A stretch of DNA of 64,000 bases from contig MU867061.1 of the NCBI GenBank assembly GCA_033725935.1, positions 1,054,001-1,118,000 of the forward strand. The letters are read 5' to 3'. The position numbers and the translations under genes were made by a program. Numbering within the stretch: the stretch's first letter is position 1; each line of letters starts with the position of its first letter. The notes under the pieces are model-generated. The model did no database searches. It was given only the letters and a program-made list of their open reading frames with translations, and was not told the DNA's origin. Of this stretch, positions 54,173 to 64,000 are shown piece by piece. The stretch is from Cladorrhinum sp. PSN259. Taxonomy: Eukaryota; Ascomycota; Sordariomycetes; Sordariales; Podosporaceae.

Positions 54173-54452
54173 TGATTGTTGTGTAATCTTTCCCGGGTCA
54201 CATTGAGCCACCTATCTGATACACCTGAGGTGTTGCAGAGAAGTGACTCCGGCCTTGGATTACGGTAATGGCAAAAAAAAAAAAACATCTTGCTTTTGTC
54301 AGCGATACGGCATTCGGTGACGCGACTACCTGGGAATATCATGAGTAAGTGAGTAGACAATCTGTATATATTTGCATTTGTACTTACTCTTCATCATTTG
54401 CCCCGATTATCTAGAAGACTTATTATTTCTTCCTCGTCAGCTGTTACAAATC

Positions 54453-55703
54453 ATGCTACGCAACATCATGTCAAGAATCCAACAAGCATACCGTGACCTC
54501 TCAGACTCTGAAGACTTTGAATCACTTACGATCGGCGTCGAATTCGAGTTCTTTGCAGCCTACCGTCAGGCCGCCACGCTGAAATCCAAATGCGACGACG
54601 GCGACTACTACCTACTCCCTGACAACCAAGGCGACGCATTCGAGCACATAGCAAACGAAATCGAGAGGGCCACGTTCTACCGCGACAAGGTCCACAACCA
54701 GCGGCCCGGCAACCACCGCGCCGTGCCGCCCAACACTTTTGCCTATTACGAGAAATACTGGACAGTCAAGCAGCACGAAGGCTTCATGGCGTCCAGCAGC
54801 TCAAGCCACCGCTGGCACGACGTGGAAATTGCCTCGCCCATTATGAATCCTCAAGACGTCCCCGCGAGGTTACAACCCGTGCTGGACCGCCTCAAGAGCA
54901 ATTTTCACCTCGGCGTAAGCGAGCACTGCGCTCTTCAAGTCCACGTCGGCTGCGGATCCAGCGGCTTCACGCAAGAGACCATCAAAAAGCTCGCCACCGT
55001 CCTCTGGCTCGCCCAGGGGAGACTCGATGAGCTGTACGCTCCGCACAGGCGGCGCGATCCCTGGGCGGCCGGGTTCGAAGAGTACGCCATCGCCAAAGAC
55101 CCAAAATACGACCGCATTCTTCCTCAAAACGACTCCTTTTTGTACGTGTACTGGCTGCAAGACGTGATAGACAACGCACTTGAACAGGGGGAAATAAGCA
55201 GGGACAAGGCGAAAAGAATCCAGCTGATGTGGGAGGAAGATAGTCTCTCCAAGCTCTGTGGAAAAGAGATTCTGCAGCCGATCCCGTCGGCCAGGGGCAG
55301 TTATACGGAGTATAGCGGGGCGTACAGTTTTTATAATCTCGTTCAAAGCCGGGAGGGTTCTTTTTATTCTTTTTCTTCGTCTTCCGATGATGATGATGAT
55401 GATGATTATGGTGATGACTCCGAAAACGCGACGATAAAGCGTACTGTTGAGTTTCGTAGACCGGAGGGAACGGTGGATGCCGACGTGGCCGCGGCTTGGT
55501 GTCATGTCTTTGCTGGTTTAGTGGAGTTTGCGAGAGGATCAAGCCAGGGGAACTTCCAGAGGGTGGTAGGGAATTTACTGCTGCTGCCGGTGGATTCGTA
55601 CTCTCTTGTTGCGTTTTTGGAGCAGGTTGGGTGTGAGGGTGGGTATATTGAGGTGCTGTTGAATAAGGATGATCCGGGGAGGCTTAGAGGACGGGATGGA
55701 TAG
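54453..55703 (+). CDS. Amidoligase_2-family protein, first tandem copy
   Basis: A single-exon gene; the ATG at 54453 gives 416 residues, and a second ATG lies five codons later. The family has a glutamine-synthetase-like fold and is predicted to join a carboxyl to an amine with ATP. Motifs in order are: LTIGVEFEFFAAY (two acidic residues, E30 and E32); YYEKYWTVKQHEGFM; HRWHDVEIASPIMNPQD; CALQVHVGCGSSGFT (single His of the usual HVHVG); TIKKLATVLWLAQGRLDELY; and VEFRRPEGTVDADVAAAWC. Between them is an Asp-rich loop from a GAT repeat (55387-55412). The adjacent gene at 56476 is a paralogue. The substrate is not known; family members are often found near peptide- or polymer-modifying genes. Confidence 0.86.
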   Translation: MLRNIMSRIQQAYRDLSDSEDFESLTIGVEFEFFAAYRQAATLKSKCDDGDYYLLPDNQGDAFEHIANEIERATFYRDKVHNQRPGNHRAVPPNTFAYYEKYWTVKQHEGFMASSSSSHRWHDVEIASPIMNPQDVPARLQPVLDRLKSNFHLGVSEHCALQVHVGCGSSGFTQETIKKLATVLWLAQGRLDELYAPHRRRDPWAAGFEEYAIAKDPKYDRILPQNDSFLYVYWLQDVIDNALEQGEISRDKAKRIQLMWEEDSLSKLCGKEILQPIPSARGSYTEYSGAYSFYNLVQSREGSFYSFSSSSDDDDDDDYGDDSENATIKRTVEFRRPEGTVDADVAAAWCHVFAGLVEFARGSSQGNFQRVVGNLLLLPVDSYSLVAFLEQVGCEGGYIEVLLNKDDPGRLRGRDG

Positions 55704-56475
55704 CGCTTATCGAGAAAGTGCTTTTTGTTTTCTTGATAATGGGTTGTTGCTCTATCAGTGATAATACAGCGTGGCATATAGTAAATGATGTCGTTGGTTG
55801 ATAATACCATTGATCCCATGTCGAGGGGCCTTAGTGTGCTTTTAATTATCCGTGCCAGTTGTCTGGGGCTCAGAGCTGCAGGTTTGCTCCTTTTGTTACG
55901 ATGTCACGGTGTGGCTTTGAAATTTTGCACCATAGAATATCTGAATTTTGAATCTGTTATATGTTGAGAGCTATCATGGGATGTTTTTATTTTTAATTGT
56001 TTGACCACGTAGTCACTGTCGTGTAATCTTATTTCAGGTCACACTTGATCGTTGTCAATGGAGTATATCCCGCTTGATCGGAGCAACTCAGAGCTTGTGC
56101 TCTTTATGATAAAGAGTCTTTGAGGTGAGTAAAAGATCCCGTGCACATTGTTGGTCATCAATATTGAAGCCAACTTGAACACGGCCAAGTTCTCGATCGG
56201 ATAGAAACTCTAAAATTGCAACAGAATACCCTCGTCTGGTTGTAAGAACACCCCGGTTGGGGATACAAAGTGTCTGCTGACATGAATGTGCACCATGCCT
56301 CCATCTCGCTGGTGCTGTCAATTTAAAGAACCGAAACTCTGAGTACATATATGTATCTACTCTTTCTGCTCTCGTTAGTATTGCTGGAATGTTTGAGCAA
56401 CAGGCAGACAACCGACACTCAAACGTACGATTAGAACTACAACGAGTCCTTGAGCCTTGCTGCTAACAGATTACC
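55704..56475. other. Spacer between the amidoligase paralogues
   Basis: A 770-bp spacer. A minus-strand open frame at 56088-56411 has no ATG and no known motif. No RNA or repeat seen. Confidence 0.5.
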
Positions 56476-57714
56476 ATGTCGAGAAGCCACCATGCATCTT
56501 CAACCTCCCAAGCCGACGGATCCCTCACATTCGGTGTTGAACTAAAGTTCTTTGCCGCTTACTGGGGGGACTACGAGTCTCTGGATCAGTCTACCGGCCG
56601 CCATTATTTACCCGCTGATCAAGGCGAAGCCTTTGAGGCCATTGCCCGGGAAATACAAACGGCTGTGCGTAACGAGTACCGCGTTTACCCTCAACGACCA
56701 AGCGGCTCCTCTGCTGCTGCCAACGATTACACCTTTTACAAAACATACTGGACCGTCAAGAAGCACGAGGGAGACATGGAGCCCGACCGTGACGACGTCC
56801 GAGTCGGCCGCGGCTGGCATGACGTCGAGGTCACCTCACCCATCATGAAGCTGAGGGACCTCTCCAAGACCTTACCCAGGGTTATGCGTCAGCTCAACAC
56901 CAAGTTCCGTCTCAGCCTGAACGAATCCTGCGCTTTTCAAGTACACATCGGCCACGGGCAGTACGGCTTCTCACCCCAAACTCGGGAGTTAACCATCAAA
57001 AAGCTCGCCACCATCCTCTGGCTCGCCGAGGCAAGGCTCGATCGCCTCTACCGCCCCGACAGGATCGGCGAGAAGTGGGCGGTAGCACTCTCCAAATGCC
57101 ACATTAACCTAGCACAGGAATACAAAGAGAACCGTCCGCTGGCGCGGCGTCAGCCGTACCTAGATTGGCTCCAGAGCATAATTAACAGAAGAATCCAAGA
57201 CGGAAGTATCAGCGTAACCCGAGCTAATCAAATCCAGGCCCTGTGGGACGAACCCGACTTCAACACGCTGTGCGGGACGATGTTGGCCCCCAGAACAGGC
57301 GGGAAGAACGGCGCCTACTTCTCTTACTGCGCTGCCTACAGCTTCTTCAACCTGGTTTCCAGCCGCGACGAGGCCCCCTTGAAATACACCATCGAGTTCC
57401 GCAGGCCCGAGGGCACCTTGGACCCCGGCGTGGCCGTGGCTTGGTGCCGGGTCTTTGCTGCTATTGTCGAGTATGCACGGAGATCCAGCAAGGAGTCATT
57501 CCAAGCCGTGATCGGAAACCTTTTGCTGCCTGAGGCAAGATACCCTCTTGCTACGTTCTTGCAGAATGTCGGCTGTGTTGCTGCTGATTATCAGCCGCTT
57601 TTTGATAAGGAGTCGAGTAGTGCGTTTAACATGACGCAGGTTGGGAATGCACTACCGTCCACGGGATCTGGATCTGGATTTGGTTCCAACCAGGGTGGAT
57701 ACTACTACCAGTGA
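56476..57714 (+). CDS. Amidoligase_2-family protein, second tandem copy, with an altered acidic motif
   Basis: A single-exon gene of 412 residues in the same orientation as its paralogue. It shares the motif order YKTYWTVKKHEGDM, WHDVEVTSPIMKLRD, CAFQVHIGHGQYGF, TIKKLATILWLAEARLDRLY and IEFRRPEGTLDPGVAVAWC. In the first motif, however, it reads LTFGVELKFFAAY: the second acidic residue of copy 1 (E32) is Lys (K24) here. That pair normally sits where metal/ATP is bound in this fold, so activity may be altered. The Asp-rich loop of copy 1 is absent. The C-terminal tail is Gly/Ser/Tyr-rich (GSGSGFGSNQGGYYYQ). The tandem arrangement indicates a local duplication followed by divergence. Confidence 0.86.
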   Translation: MSRSHHASSTSQADGSLTFGVELKFFAAYWGDYESLDQSTGRHYLPADQGEAFEAIAREIQTAVRNEYRVYPQRPSGSSAAANDYTFYKTYWTVKKHEGDMEPDRDDVRVGRGWHDVEVTSPIMKLRDLSKTLPRVMRQLNTKFRLSLNESCAFQVHIGHGQYGFSPQTRELTIKKLATILWLAEARLDRLYRPDRIGEKWAVALSKCHINLAQEYKENRPLARRQPYLDWLQSIINRRIQDGSISVTRANQIQALWDEPDFNTLCGTMLAPRTGGKNGAYFSYCAAYSFFNLVSSRDEAPLKYTIEFRRPEGTLDPGVAVAWCRVFAAIVEYARRSSKESFQAVIGNLLLPEARYPLATFLQNVGCVAADYQPLFDKESSSAFNMTQVGNALPSTGSGSGFGSNQGGYYYQ

Positions 57715-58980
57715 GTGACGAGCTAAGGTATCAGTAGAGCTGGGAAGTCTTTTGGAAAGGTGTTTCGTTAGTACCTAGAAGGGCAATGGAGGGCCGTGGG
57801 CAGTATGTTGGATTTCCAATAGTGGCTTGGACCCAGTTCTTCTCCAGTATACCATACCATCTCTAGCCCATTCCTTTTTATTTTTTTTTATTTTTATTTT
57901 TTAAGATATAAGAATAGAGATTAACATCTTAATTTCAAAATAATGCCATATATCTAGAGATTCATTTCCATTCCAGATTCTTTGATAGACAGATCCATCC
58001 GAGCTTAAGAAAGCTAAAGGGAAAAAATTGAAACTGAGTCCGAGCTCAGGCTGTTTTCCACACGTTGTAGGTAGGTCTCAGCTGAATCATAATCTGTCAT
58101 CTAAACATTTAAAGTCTGTTCACCCAAGTTTGAAGAAAAAGCTAATAAAAAGTAATATGTAAGCTTCAAGAAGCCAAGACAAGCAAGGCATTATTCGTTA
58201 TTTAATCTACGCATAGTTAGGTAGGTATCCATCAAACATTTTCCTCGGATTCGGATACTATGTGTAAGTTTTCACAACGTTAAAGCAATAGCCTGCCTGG
58301 AGGTTACCAACCAACAAGAGAGCGTGATACCTGAACCATAGCCTTCCTGAATGTAGCTAAATTCGACAAGGCGGCCATACTTACACTCCTAGTATTCATC
58401 ATTCTTCGATAAAGCTTCCCGAGCACAACTTCCCGAGCACAAATTCTCAAGCACAAATTCTCAAGCACAAATTCTCAAGCACAAATTCTCAAGCACAAAT
58501 TCTCAAGCACAAATTCTCAAGCACAAATTCCTAAGCACAACTTCCTGAGCACAACTCGCAGCAACGGATTGTATTCATTCTGGGTAGATATCCCACCCAT
58601 CAAGGATCGACTGCTAGAGAGGAAATGCGCGAAATATTGTCTTAGCTTTTAAAAGGCTTAGATAACGACATCATCTCAGCTTCCGGAAGCTCAGATAAGT
58701 GGTTCGTCCACCCTCAAAAAGCAGAAATCATGAAGCCCAAAAGCGAAGACAAGAATTTTGAAGAGGAACCCCGCCCCTTCTTTACTTTTCCCATGAACAA
58801 AAACACCAAGATATACTCATACAGAAACATTAAAAAATTCCTCGAGAAAAAAGAAATCTCGAGGGGGTATATTCCACAAAGCTAAACGCTACATATCTCC
58901 CTTTCCTCCTTTCTAAAACCCCTATCTTCCAGCTTCTGGGGGAACTCCCTATCATACATTCTCTTTCTTTAGACTCAGAT
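57715..58980. other. Intergenic region with a minisatellite
   Basis: AT-rich, with the 14-bp tandem array at 58415-58554. The rest is the 3' flank of the second amidoligase and of thioredoxin, which end convergently. No gene. Confidence 0.55.
58415..58554. repeat. 14-bp minisatellite, ten units
   Basis: Ten tandem 14-bp units. The six central ones are identical (ATTCTCAAGCACAA); the two at each edge carry C/T and A/G changes (CTTCCCGAGCACAA, CTTCCTGAGCACAA). The homogenous core and diverged edges are typical of arrays that expand by slippage or unequal exchange. Confidence 0.95.
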
Positions 58981-59692
58981 CTACTCAGCAGCCTCATCGC
59001 TAGAGTGCTTCTTGAGCAAGTTCAGGATCTGAGGGGGGTTGGCGCCGAGGAACTCATCGACCTTCTCGCCGTTCTTGAAGAAGATGAAGGTGGGCATGGC
59101 GCGGATGCCGAGCTCCTCGGCGAGCTGGGGGAGGTGGTCTACGTCGAACTTGGCAAAGTAGACCTTTTCTTGGAACTCTTCGTCGTTGGACCATCTGAGG
59201 AGAAAAAGAGAAAGCAGGTTAGTGTGTGTTCGTGGGAAGCGGCGGGTGGTTATTTTGGGTATGAGAGAGGGAAGTTGTTCAGGGCTGCAAGACAAGAGGG
59301 GCATCTCGTCGCGAGTTCGAGGAGACAAGGGGAAAACGTACTTGGCAATCTGGGGAGCGATGGCCTTGCAGGGGCCGCACCAGGTAGCGAAGGCGTCAAG
59401 GATAACGACGTCATGCTTGGCGATAGCCTCCTTGAACTGGTCCTTGCTGTAGAAGGAAAAGGAGCGGCAAGTTAGCAAACAGTTCAACTCAGGGACCCAA
59501 GGCTGTGCGCCGCGATACGATGACGCGTGCGACAAAGGGGATCGGTATTGCATACGTCTCAAAGATGTGGACAGTCATTTTGGGCGAGGATGTGGTGAAA
59601 AGTCTGGTAGAGATTGGAGGTAGCTGTTGTTTCGCGACGATTGAAGAAGCTTTAAAGGACCTAAAGGCAGGGCGAGCAAGTCTGAATGACAT
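58981..59692 (-). CDS. Thioredoxin (three exons), possibly with a mitochondrial presequence
   Basis: The model is complement(join(58981..59194,59342..59446,59556..59692)), 151 residues. Introns are 147 and 109 nt with GTACGT and GTATGC donors. The active site is WCGPC in LDAFATWCGPCKAIAPQIA, followed by FAKFDVDHLPQLAEELGIRA and the cis-proline segment MPTFIFFKNGEKVDEF. The family is small, about 105 residues, so the extra N-terminal part is an extension. MSFRLARPAFRSFKAS and the following Arg/Ser-rich stretch look like a mitochondrial presequence. An internal Met39 (MTVHIFETKDQ) would start a cytosolic thioredoxin of normal length. The enzyme reduces disulfides in other proteins using thioredoxin reductase and NADPH. 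Confidence 0.92.
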
Positions 59693-61209
59693 TTGGGAAG
59701 TGAGAAGGTGGGGGAAAAGGCGGCGTGCGGGTGGGCTGGGTTCAAATAAAGCCTCTCTCTCTGTGCAGCAAAGCAAAAAAGATCGTGTTGCTGCGGGCAA
59801 TCAGGTGTGGATTTGCATGATCTCGGGGGTATGATGTAACAGCTTTTGGAGATTTGTCATGGATTTTTTTTTACCAACGAGGCATTTCGGGGTTCCCCAC
59901 CATTTACTTTGCCAGGGCGCGGGGTTCATTGGAACCTCCAAGAAGGACCCCGCTATTCTGAGAAATACATGGTAATCACATACACATGCGTGTTTTCGGG
60001 ATCCGGCAATTGATTCCTCATCATCCCATAATAGCACGTCAAATGTCAGCCGCCTGTGGTGTACAGTCAGCAGCAACCACTCAGTTTCTTTTATTTCCAT
60101 TGTTCAGCATCTATTTCTAAACTCACTGCTTTTTGCCTTCGGCGACCCTCATTTGAGAGCTTGCCGCATTGCACGGATCGTGTTAACCACCTCATGCAGC
60201 ATCAGCATTTGTCACTCTCTGTCGGCTATCGAAATGATAGCCGGTCCCGGAGATGCTTCCGTCGCCTCACACAAGAACAGCTCAGAGGCTTTTTCGGTGG
60301 CAGGAGGCCGATGACCTCAGTGAGCCTCAGCAAGTCCAGAATCTGAACATTGAACTTGGTTTATTGTCTCCAACTGGTGATCTCACTCCAGTTGGATGGC
60401 CATTGGTACGGCTCTGATTCGTATATGTGTTAGTTGATGGAACCACCAGGACCGATTCCCATCACGTAACCTGATGGTTCCGGACCAAAGTCGTTAGCTC
60501 CACCGCGCAGGGACATTACAAAGTTTAGTGTATCATCCTATGATGGTAAGAAGTTATAGTTAGCTCCTTCATGTCCAGCACAAATACGGTGTGACTTGCC
60601 TGCACAAAGTTGTAGTCCCTCAGAGTACGATCATCCTATCATGGCTTGATGAGTTCTCGCTTTGACACTTAATCTATTGGTGTCTGGTTGGACCAACATC
60701 AAGCACCTTGCCATTTCCTATCAACTGAAACATATTCCTCGCAGAAACGAGATTCATTCCACAGCCGTCTTCTATCCAATGCTTCTCAGCCACTATATTT
60801 TTCACTTCCACAATCGTGTGTTCCGGTTTCACCATATACAACCAGAGTGTCAGTTCCAGGGAAATTCGATCCCGATTTTGGAAGATATCCTGCCGAATTC
60901 TCAGGACTTTTTCTCCCATCATACTCTACGCTCACCCCCTGGGGCTTTTAATGGTAGCTCAGGCATCTAGATAAGCGCCAACTGAAAATAGAACTTGGAA
61001 ATATCACTGGCCACCGCCAGTCCATATGAGGAAAGGTGAAAGGCAAATTGAAACATGAACTGGGGCCCACTTTTCAGTCAGCCTCTACTCGTCCTCCGTC
61101 AGGCTTCTCCCATCATCGTGTCATCAATTACCCAGACGCGCGACTGGCAAACCGCCAACTCTACCAAAATTACACGATCGACAACATCACCTTGTTTGGA
61201 TTGGCCGAG
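59693..61209. other. Intergenic region between thioredoxin and the NACHT gene
   Basis: About 1.5 kb between divergent genes. Short open frames are present, none convincing. No repeat was noticed. Confidence 0.5.
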
Positions 61210-64000
61210 ATGGACGCTCTTGCTGCGTTGGGCCTAGCAGCCGCAGTGGTTCAATTCACTGACTTTGGTGTCCGACTCCTCACAGACTCTGTTCATGTTT
61301 ATCGCTCAGCTACCGGTCAGACATCACAACATGTAGAATTGGGGGCAATATGTGATGACCTTTCGCAGCTTGCCAAGCGCATTGAGCTGCAGTCATCTAC
61401 ATACAATGGTGTCAAAAGGAAGCTAACGGAGGCAGAAGAAGATCTCCTTCGGCTTGCTCAGAAATGTCAAAATATCACCTCTGAGCTCAGCAACTCCCTC
61501 AGCCGCCTTCGAGCCAGCCGCGGCTCTACAGGGAAGATCAACTTGGTGAAGGAAAGTGTTGCTGTCGCGTTGCGAACCTACCAGTCTAAGGAACAAATTG
61601 CAAGTCTCCGAGGATCTCTGCATGATATCAGACAACAAATGATGATGGCATCTTTGTCAATTCTTTGGTAGGTGATTACTATTATCAATTCATGACGGTA
61701 TTATGTTGCAGCTAACTCGACTTCCGGAAACTCAGGGAAAGATCAGAATCCAATACAGACAGCCTCAGTCAGATATCACTACAGCAAGCCGGAATGATGG
61801 ACGCGCTTAACCGCATTGACCACGTTACACGTAGCCTCAGTCCCAAAGTTGTACAAATCGCTCAGACGGTGACAGACATTGCGGGCGGTCATAGTCCGGA
61901 AGCAAGCTTTGTGAAAGCAATTTGGAATTCCTCTTGGACGCCAAATGGGCGAGCCGCAGATATCATGAAAAGAGCCGGAGGGGCCATTGGATTAACGAAC
62001 CAGGAAGAGGGGCATCGCAAATTCGATGAAAAGCAAATCGACGAATTCTGCACGCTGTCGATCCTTGATAGCCTGCGCTTTGAGGCATTCGATTTTCGAG
62101 AAACTGCAATCCCCGAAGCCTATCAGCGTACATTTGAGTGGGTGTTCCAAGACTCAGAATCGGCGCCGCGCGATGCCCGATGGGATGATTTTGATAAATG
62201 GCTTCAAGCCCCCCAGGGAGACATTTACTGGATCACTGGAAAACCGGGTGCTGGAAAATCGACACTCATGAAGTATCTCATTCACCATCTGACTACGAAA
62301 AAACGGCTTGAGAGTTGGAGTAATCCACTCCCTTTAATAATCTCAAGCTTTTATTTTTGGAATGCTGGCAGTGCGAAACAGAAATCTCAGCAAGGCCTGC
62401 TCCAAACACTTCTCTACCAGTTTCTTTGCGAGATGCCGCATCTTACTCCAAAGATTTGCCCAAGACGGTGGGCGTTACTGAAGATCTTTGACAGAAACGC
62501 CCTCAGAGTTGCCCCTTCATGGACAATGGATGAGGTTCTTGAAAGCATTTCGATTTTCAACAAACTCTATGTCGGCAAGGAATTCAGACTCGCCCTCTTT
62601 ATTGACGGGTTAGATGAGTTCGATGGAGATTATAACAATCTTATTAAGATGGTTAACGTCTTTCACTCTTGTGTGGGAGTAAAGGTCTGTGTGAGCAGTC
62701 GCCCAGAAAATGCTTTCGTGGACGCGTATCGTGGAAATCCGGGCTTGCAAGTACAGACATTGACCCGCCGAGATATGGAAATCTACGTGAGAGGTCATTT
62801 TGGGGCAAATACGGCGTTTCTTGAGCTCCAAAAGGCGTCCAGCAGAGACGCAGATGCACTGTTGAAACAAATTGTGATAAAGTCAGAAGGCATATTCCTC
62901 TGGGTCTCACTGGTAGTCGCCACCTTGTTGGAAGAATTGACTGAAGGCGATATTCTCGCTATGCAAGACTTACAAAACGCCCTAGACGAACTTCCTAAGG
63001 ATCTTTTAGAGCTTTATCGGCAAATATGGACCAGGATCAAACCCAGACATGCCCCGCAGTCGTCCAAAATGTTCCAGATTCTCGAAGCCTCTGAAGACCC
63101 CGTGGACGTAGTTACACTGTGGTTGGCAGAGAATCAAGGGCCACTGGACTTTGACATGAGAACACTCACCGTGGATCGCAAGGATTACATCACCCAGCTT
63201 ATGACGAGACGCCTGAGCAGCAGAACAAGGGGCCTGCTGGAGATTTCTTCAGACGGCAATGTTGATTACCTCCACAAAAGTGTCAAGGATTGGATCAATA
63301 TGATCTGGAGCGAAGTTTGCGCAATGGGTCCACCAGAATTTGACCCGAACTTTGCATTACTCGTAACCGAGACGGTCAAAGGGCTCTCTGTCGGCCTCTC
63401 CGTCCCAGAAGCACAAAAGCGCTTAAGATACGCAGCCGAGGTGAAAGACAAGGAATCAAGTGTCACAGTTCTCGTTACCTGTCTGGACTCGCTTCATGAC
63501 CTTCTCACGGACCACGTGGGAAACAATTATTTTCACAAATTTCAACAATACCCTTCTCGCCAGAGGTGGATAGTTCATGGCCAGCCAGCATACCCTATGG
63601 TATGTCTTGCTGCACAATACTCGGTCCTTCCATATGTCCGAGCAAAGGTTCTTAGCCTTCCAAACATTTTTCAACAGATGTACGCTGACAGTGTATCTAT
63701 CATTGTTTGCGCTGTGTTTGGCTCGTTATATTTCGATCTTGGTTTAGAAGATCCCGATTCTAAGACCGTCTTTCCACTTGATCTGCCTTCGCCCGGGCCT
63801 CTTTCACGCCGATACGAACTCGTCCGGGTTCTTCTCCACAGCGGTGCTCTCGGGCCCCCAAGTCTTTATATCCGGAAGGCACCCACGCGGAGGGAGCTGT
63901 ATGGACAGCGCATTCGGTGGCACCCGAGAGCGATGCACCACGGATGGGGCGTCTACAAGAGGCTAATAAATAGGCCTGGTAACCAGTCACAGCAATTCAC
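61210..64000 (+). CDS. NACHT-domain STAND (NLR-like) protein, 3' end outside the window
   Basis: The model is join(61210..61667,61736..>64000), 907 residues so far. The 68-nt intron has a GTAGGT donor, GCTAAC branch site and CTCAG acceptor. The start MDALAALGLAAAVVQFTDFG matches the N-terminal start used by many fungal STAND receptors, followed by a helical domain. The NACHT ATPase shows the P-loop ITGKPGAGKSTLMKYL (about residue 320), Walker B LALFIDGLDEFDGD (about residue 440) and the sensor VKVCVSSRPENAF. A winged-helix-like part follows, with the SEGIFLWVSLVVATLLEELT stretch common in these proteins. No repeat domain is reached before the window ends. Such proteins act in non-self recognition and programmed cell death in fungi. 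The ligand sensor would lie downstream. Confidence 0.9.

Noticed and set aside
56088..56411. 107-codon minus-strand frame between the amidoligases
   Set aside because: No ATG start and no recognisable domain; likely chance.

Overview
The window looks like nuclear DNA of a filamentous ascomycete, probably a sordariomycete. The reasons are: short introns (mostly 50-130 nt) with GTAAGT/GTATGT/GTACGT-type donors, CTRAC-type branch points and CAG/TAG acceptors; fungal-restricted families (RTA1-like, DUF1996, fungal rhodopsin-like membrane protein, Bqt4-like KilA-N protein, NACHT STAND protein); a proline tRNA with a nuclear-type intron next to the anticodon; and long CT-rich leaders. Nothing prokaryotic is present. 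Intron boundaries were placed by hand from splice signals and codon phase. Every completed model below has a coding length that divides by three.

Layout. 0-5 kb: the 5' end of a NUF2 kinetochore gene and a small single-pass membrane protein gene, both on the minus strand, then a long gene-free stretch. 5-12.6 kb: a large basic/Ser-rich protein, tRNA-Pro(AGG), and a TPR protein whose N-terminus resembles that of fungal STAND receptors. 14-17.7 kb: a secreted DUF1996 protein and an RTA1-like membrane protein. 18.8-27 kb: 3-hydroxyisobutyrate dehydrogenase, a Bqt4-like nuclear membrane protein, and Rho-GDI with an unusual 1-kb first intron. 27.7-34.9 kb: an apparently frameshifted reading frame, a PPG1-type phosphatase, and a zinc-knuckle/SR-like gene with a duplicated tail. 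36-38.3 kb: a MITE and a possibly frameshifted hypothetical gene. 38.8-42.9 kb: a secreted BBE-type flavin oxidase and a fungal rhodopsin-like membrane protein. 45-49.4 kb: a small hypothetical gene, aprataxin (HIT plus zinc finger), and a multi-pass membrane protein containing a 12-nt exon. 50-57.7 kb: an accessory-looking block with an APH-like kinase fold, a wax-synthase-like MBOAT acyltransferase and two tandem Amidoligase_2 paralogues, interspersed with dispersed repeats. 58-64 kb: a 14-bp minisatellite, thioredoxin, and the start of a NACHT STAND gene cut by the window end.

Most genes are unrelated housekeeping or membrane functions. The one place where neighbours might work together is 50-57.7 kb, where a kinase-fold protein, an acyltransferase and two amide-ligase-fold proteins lie next to each other. 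This is the best candidate for an undescribed system, but a shared function is inference only.
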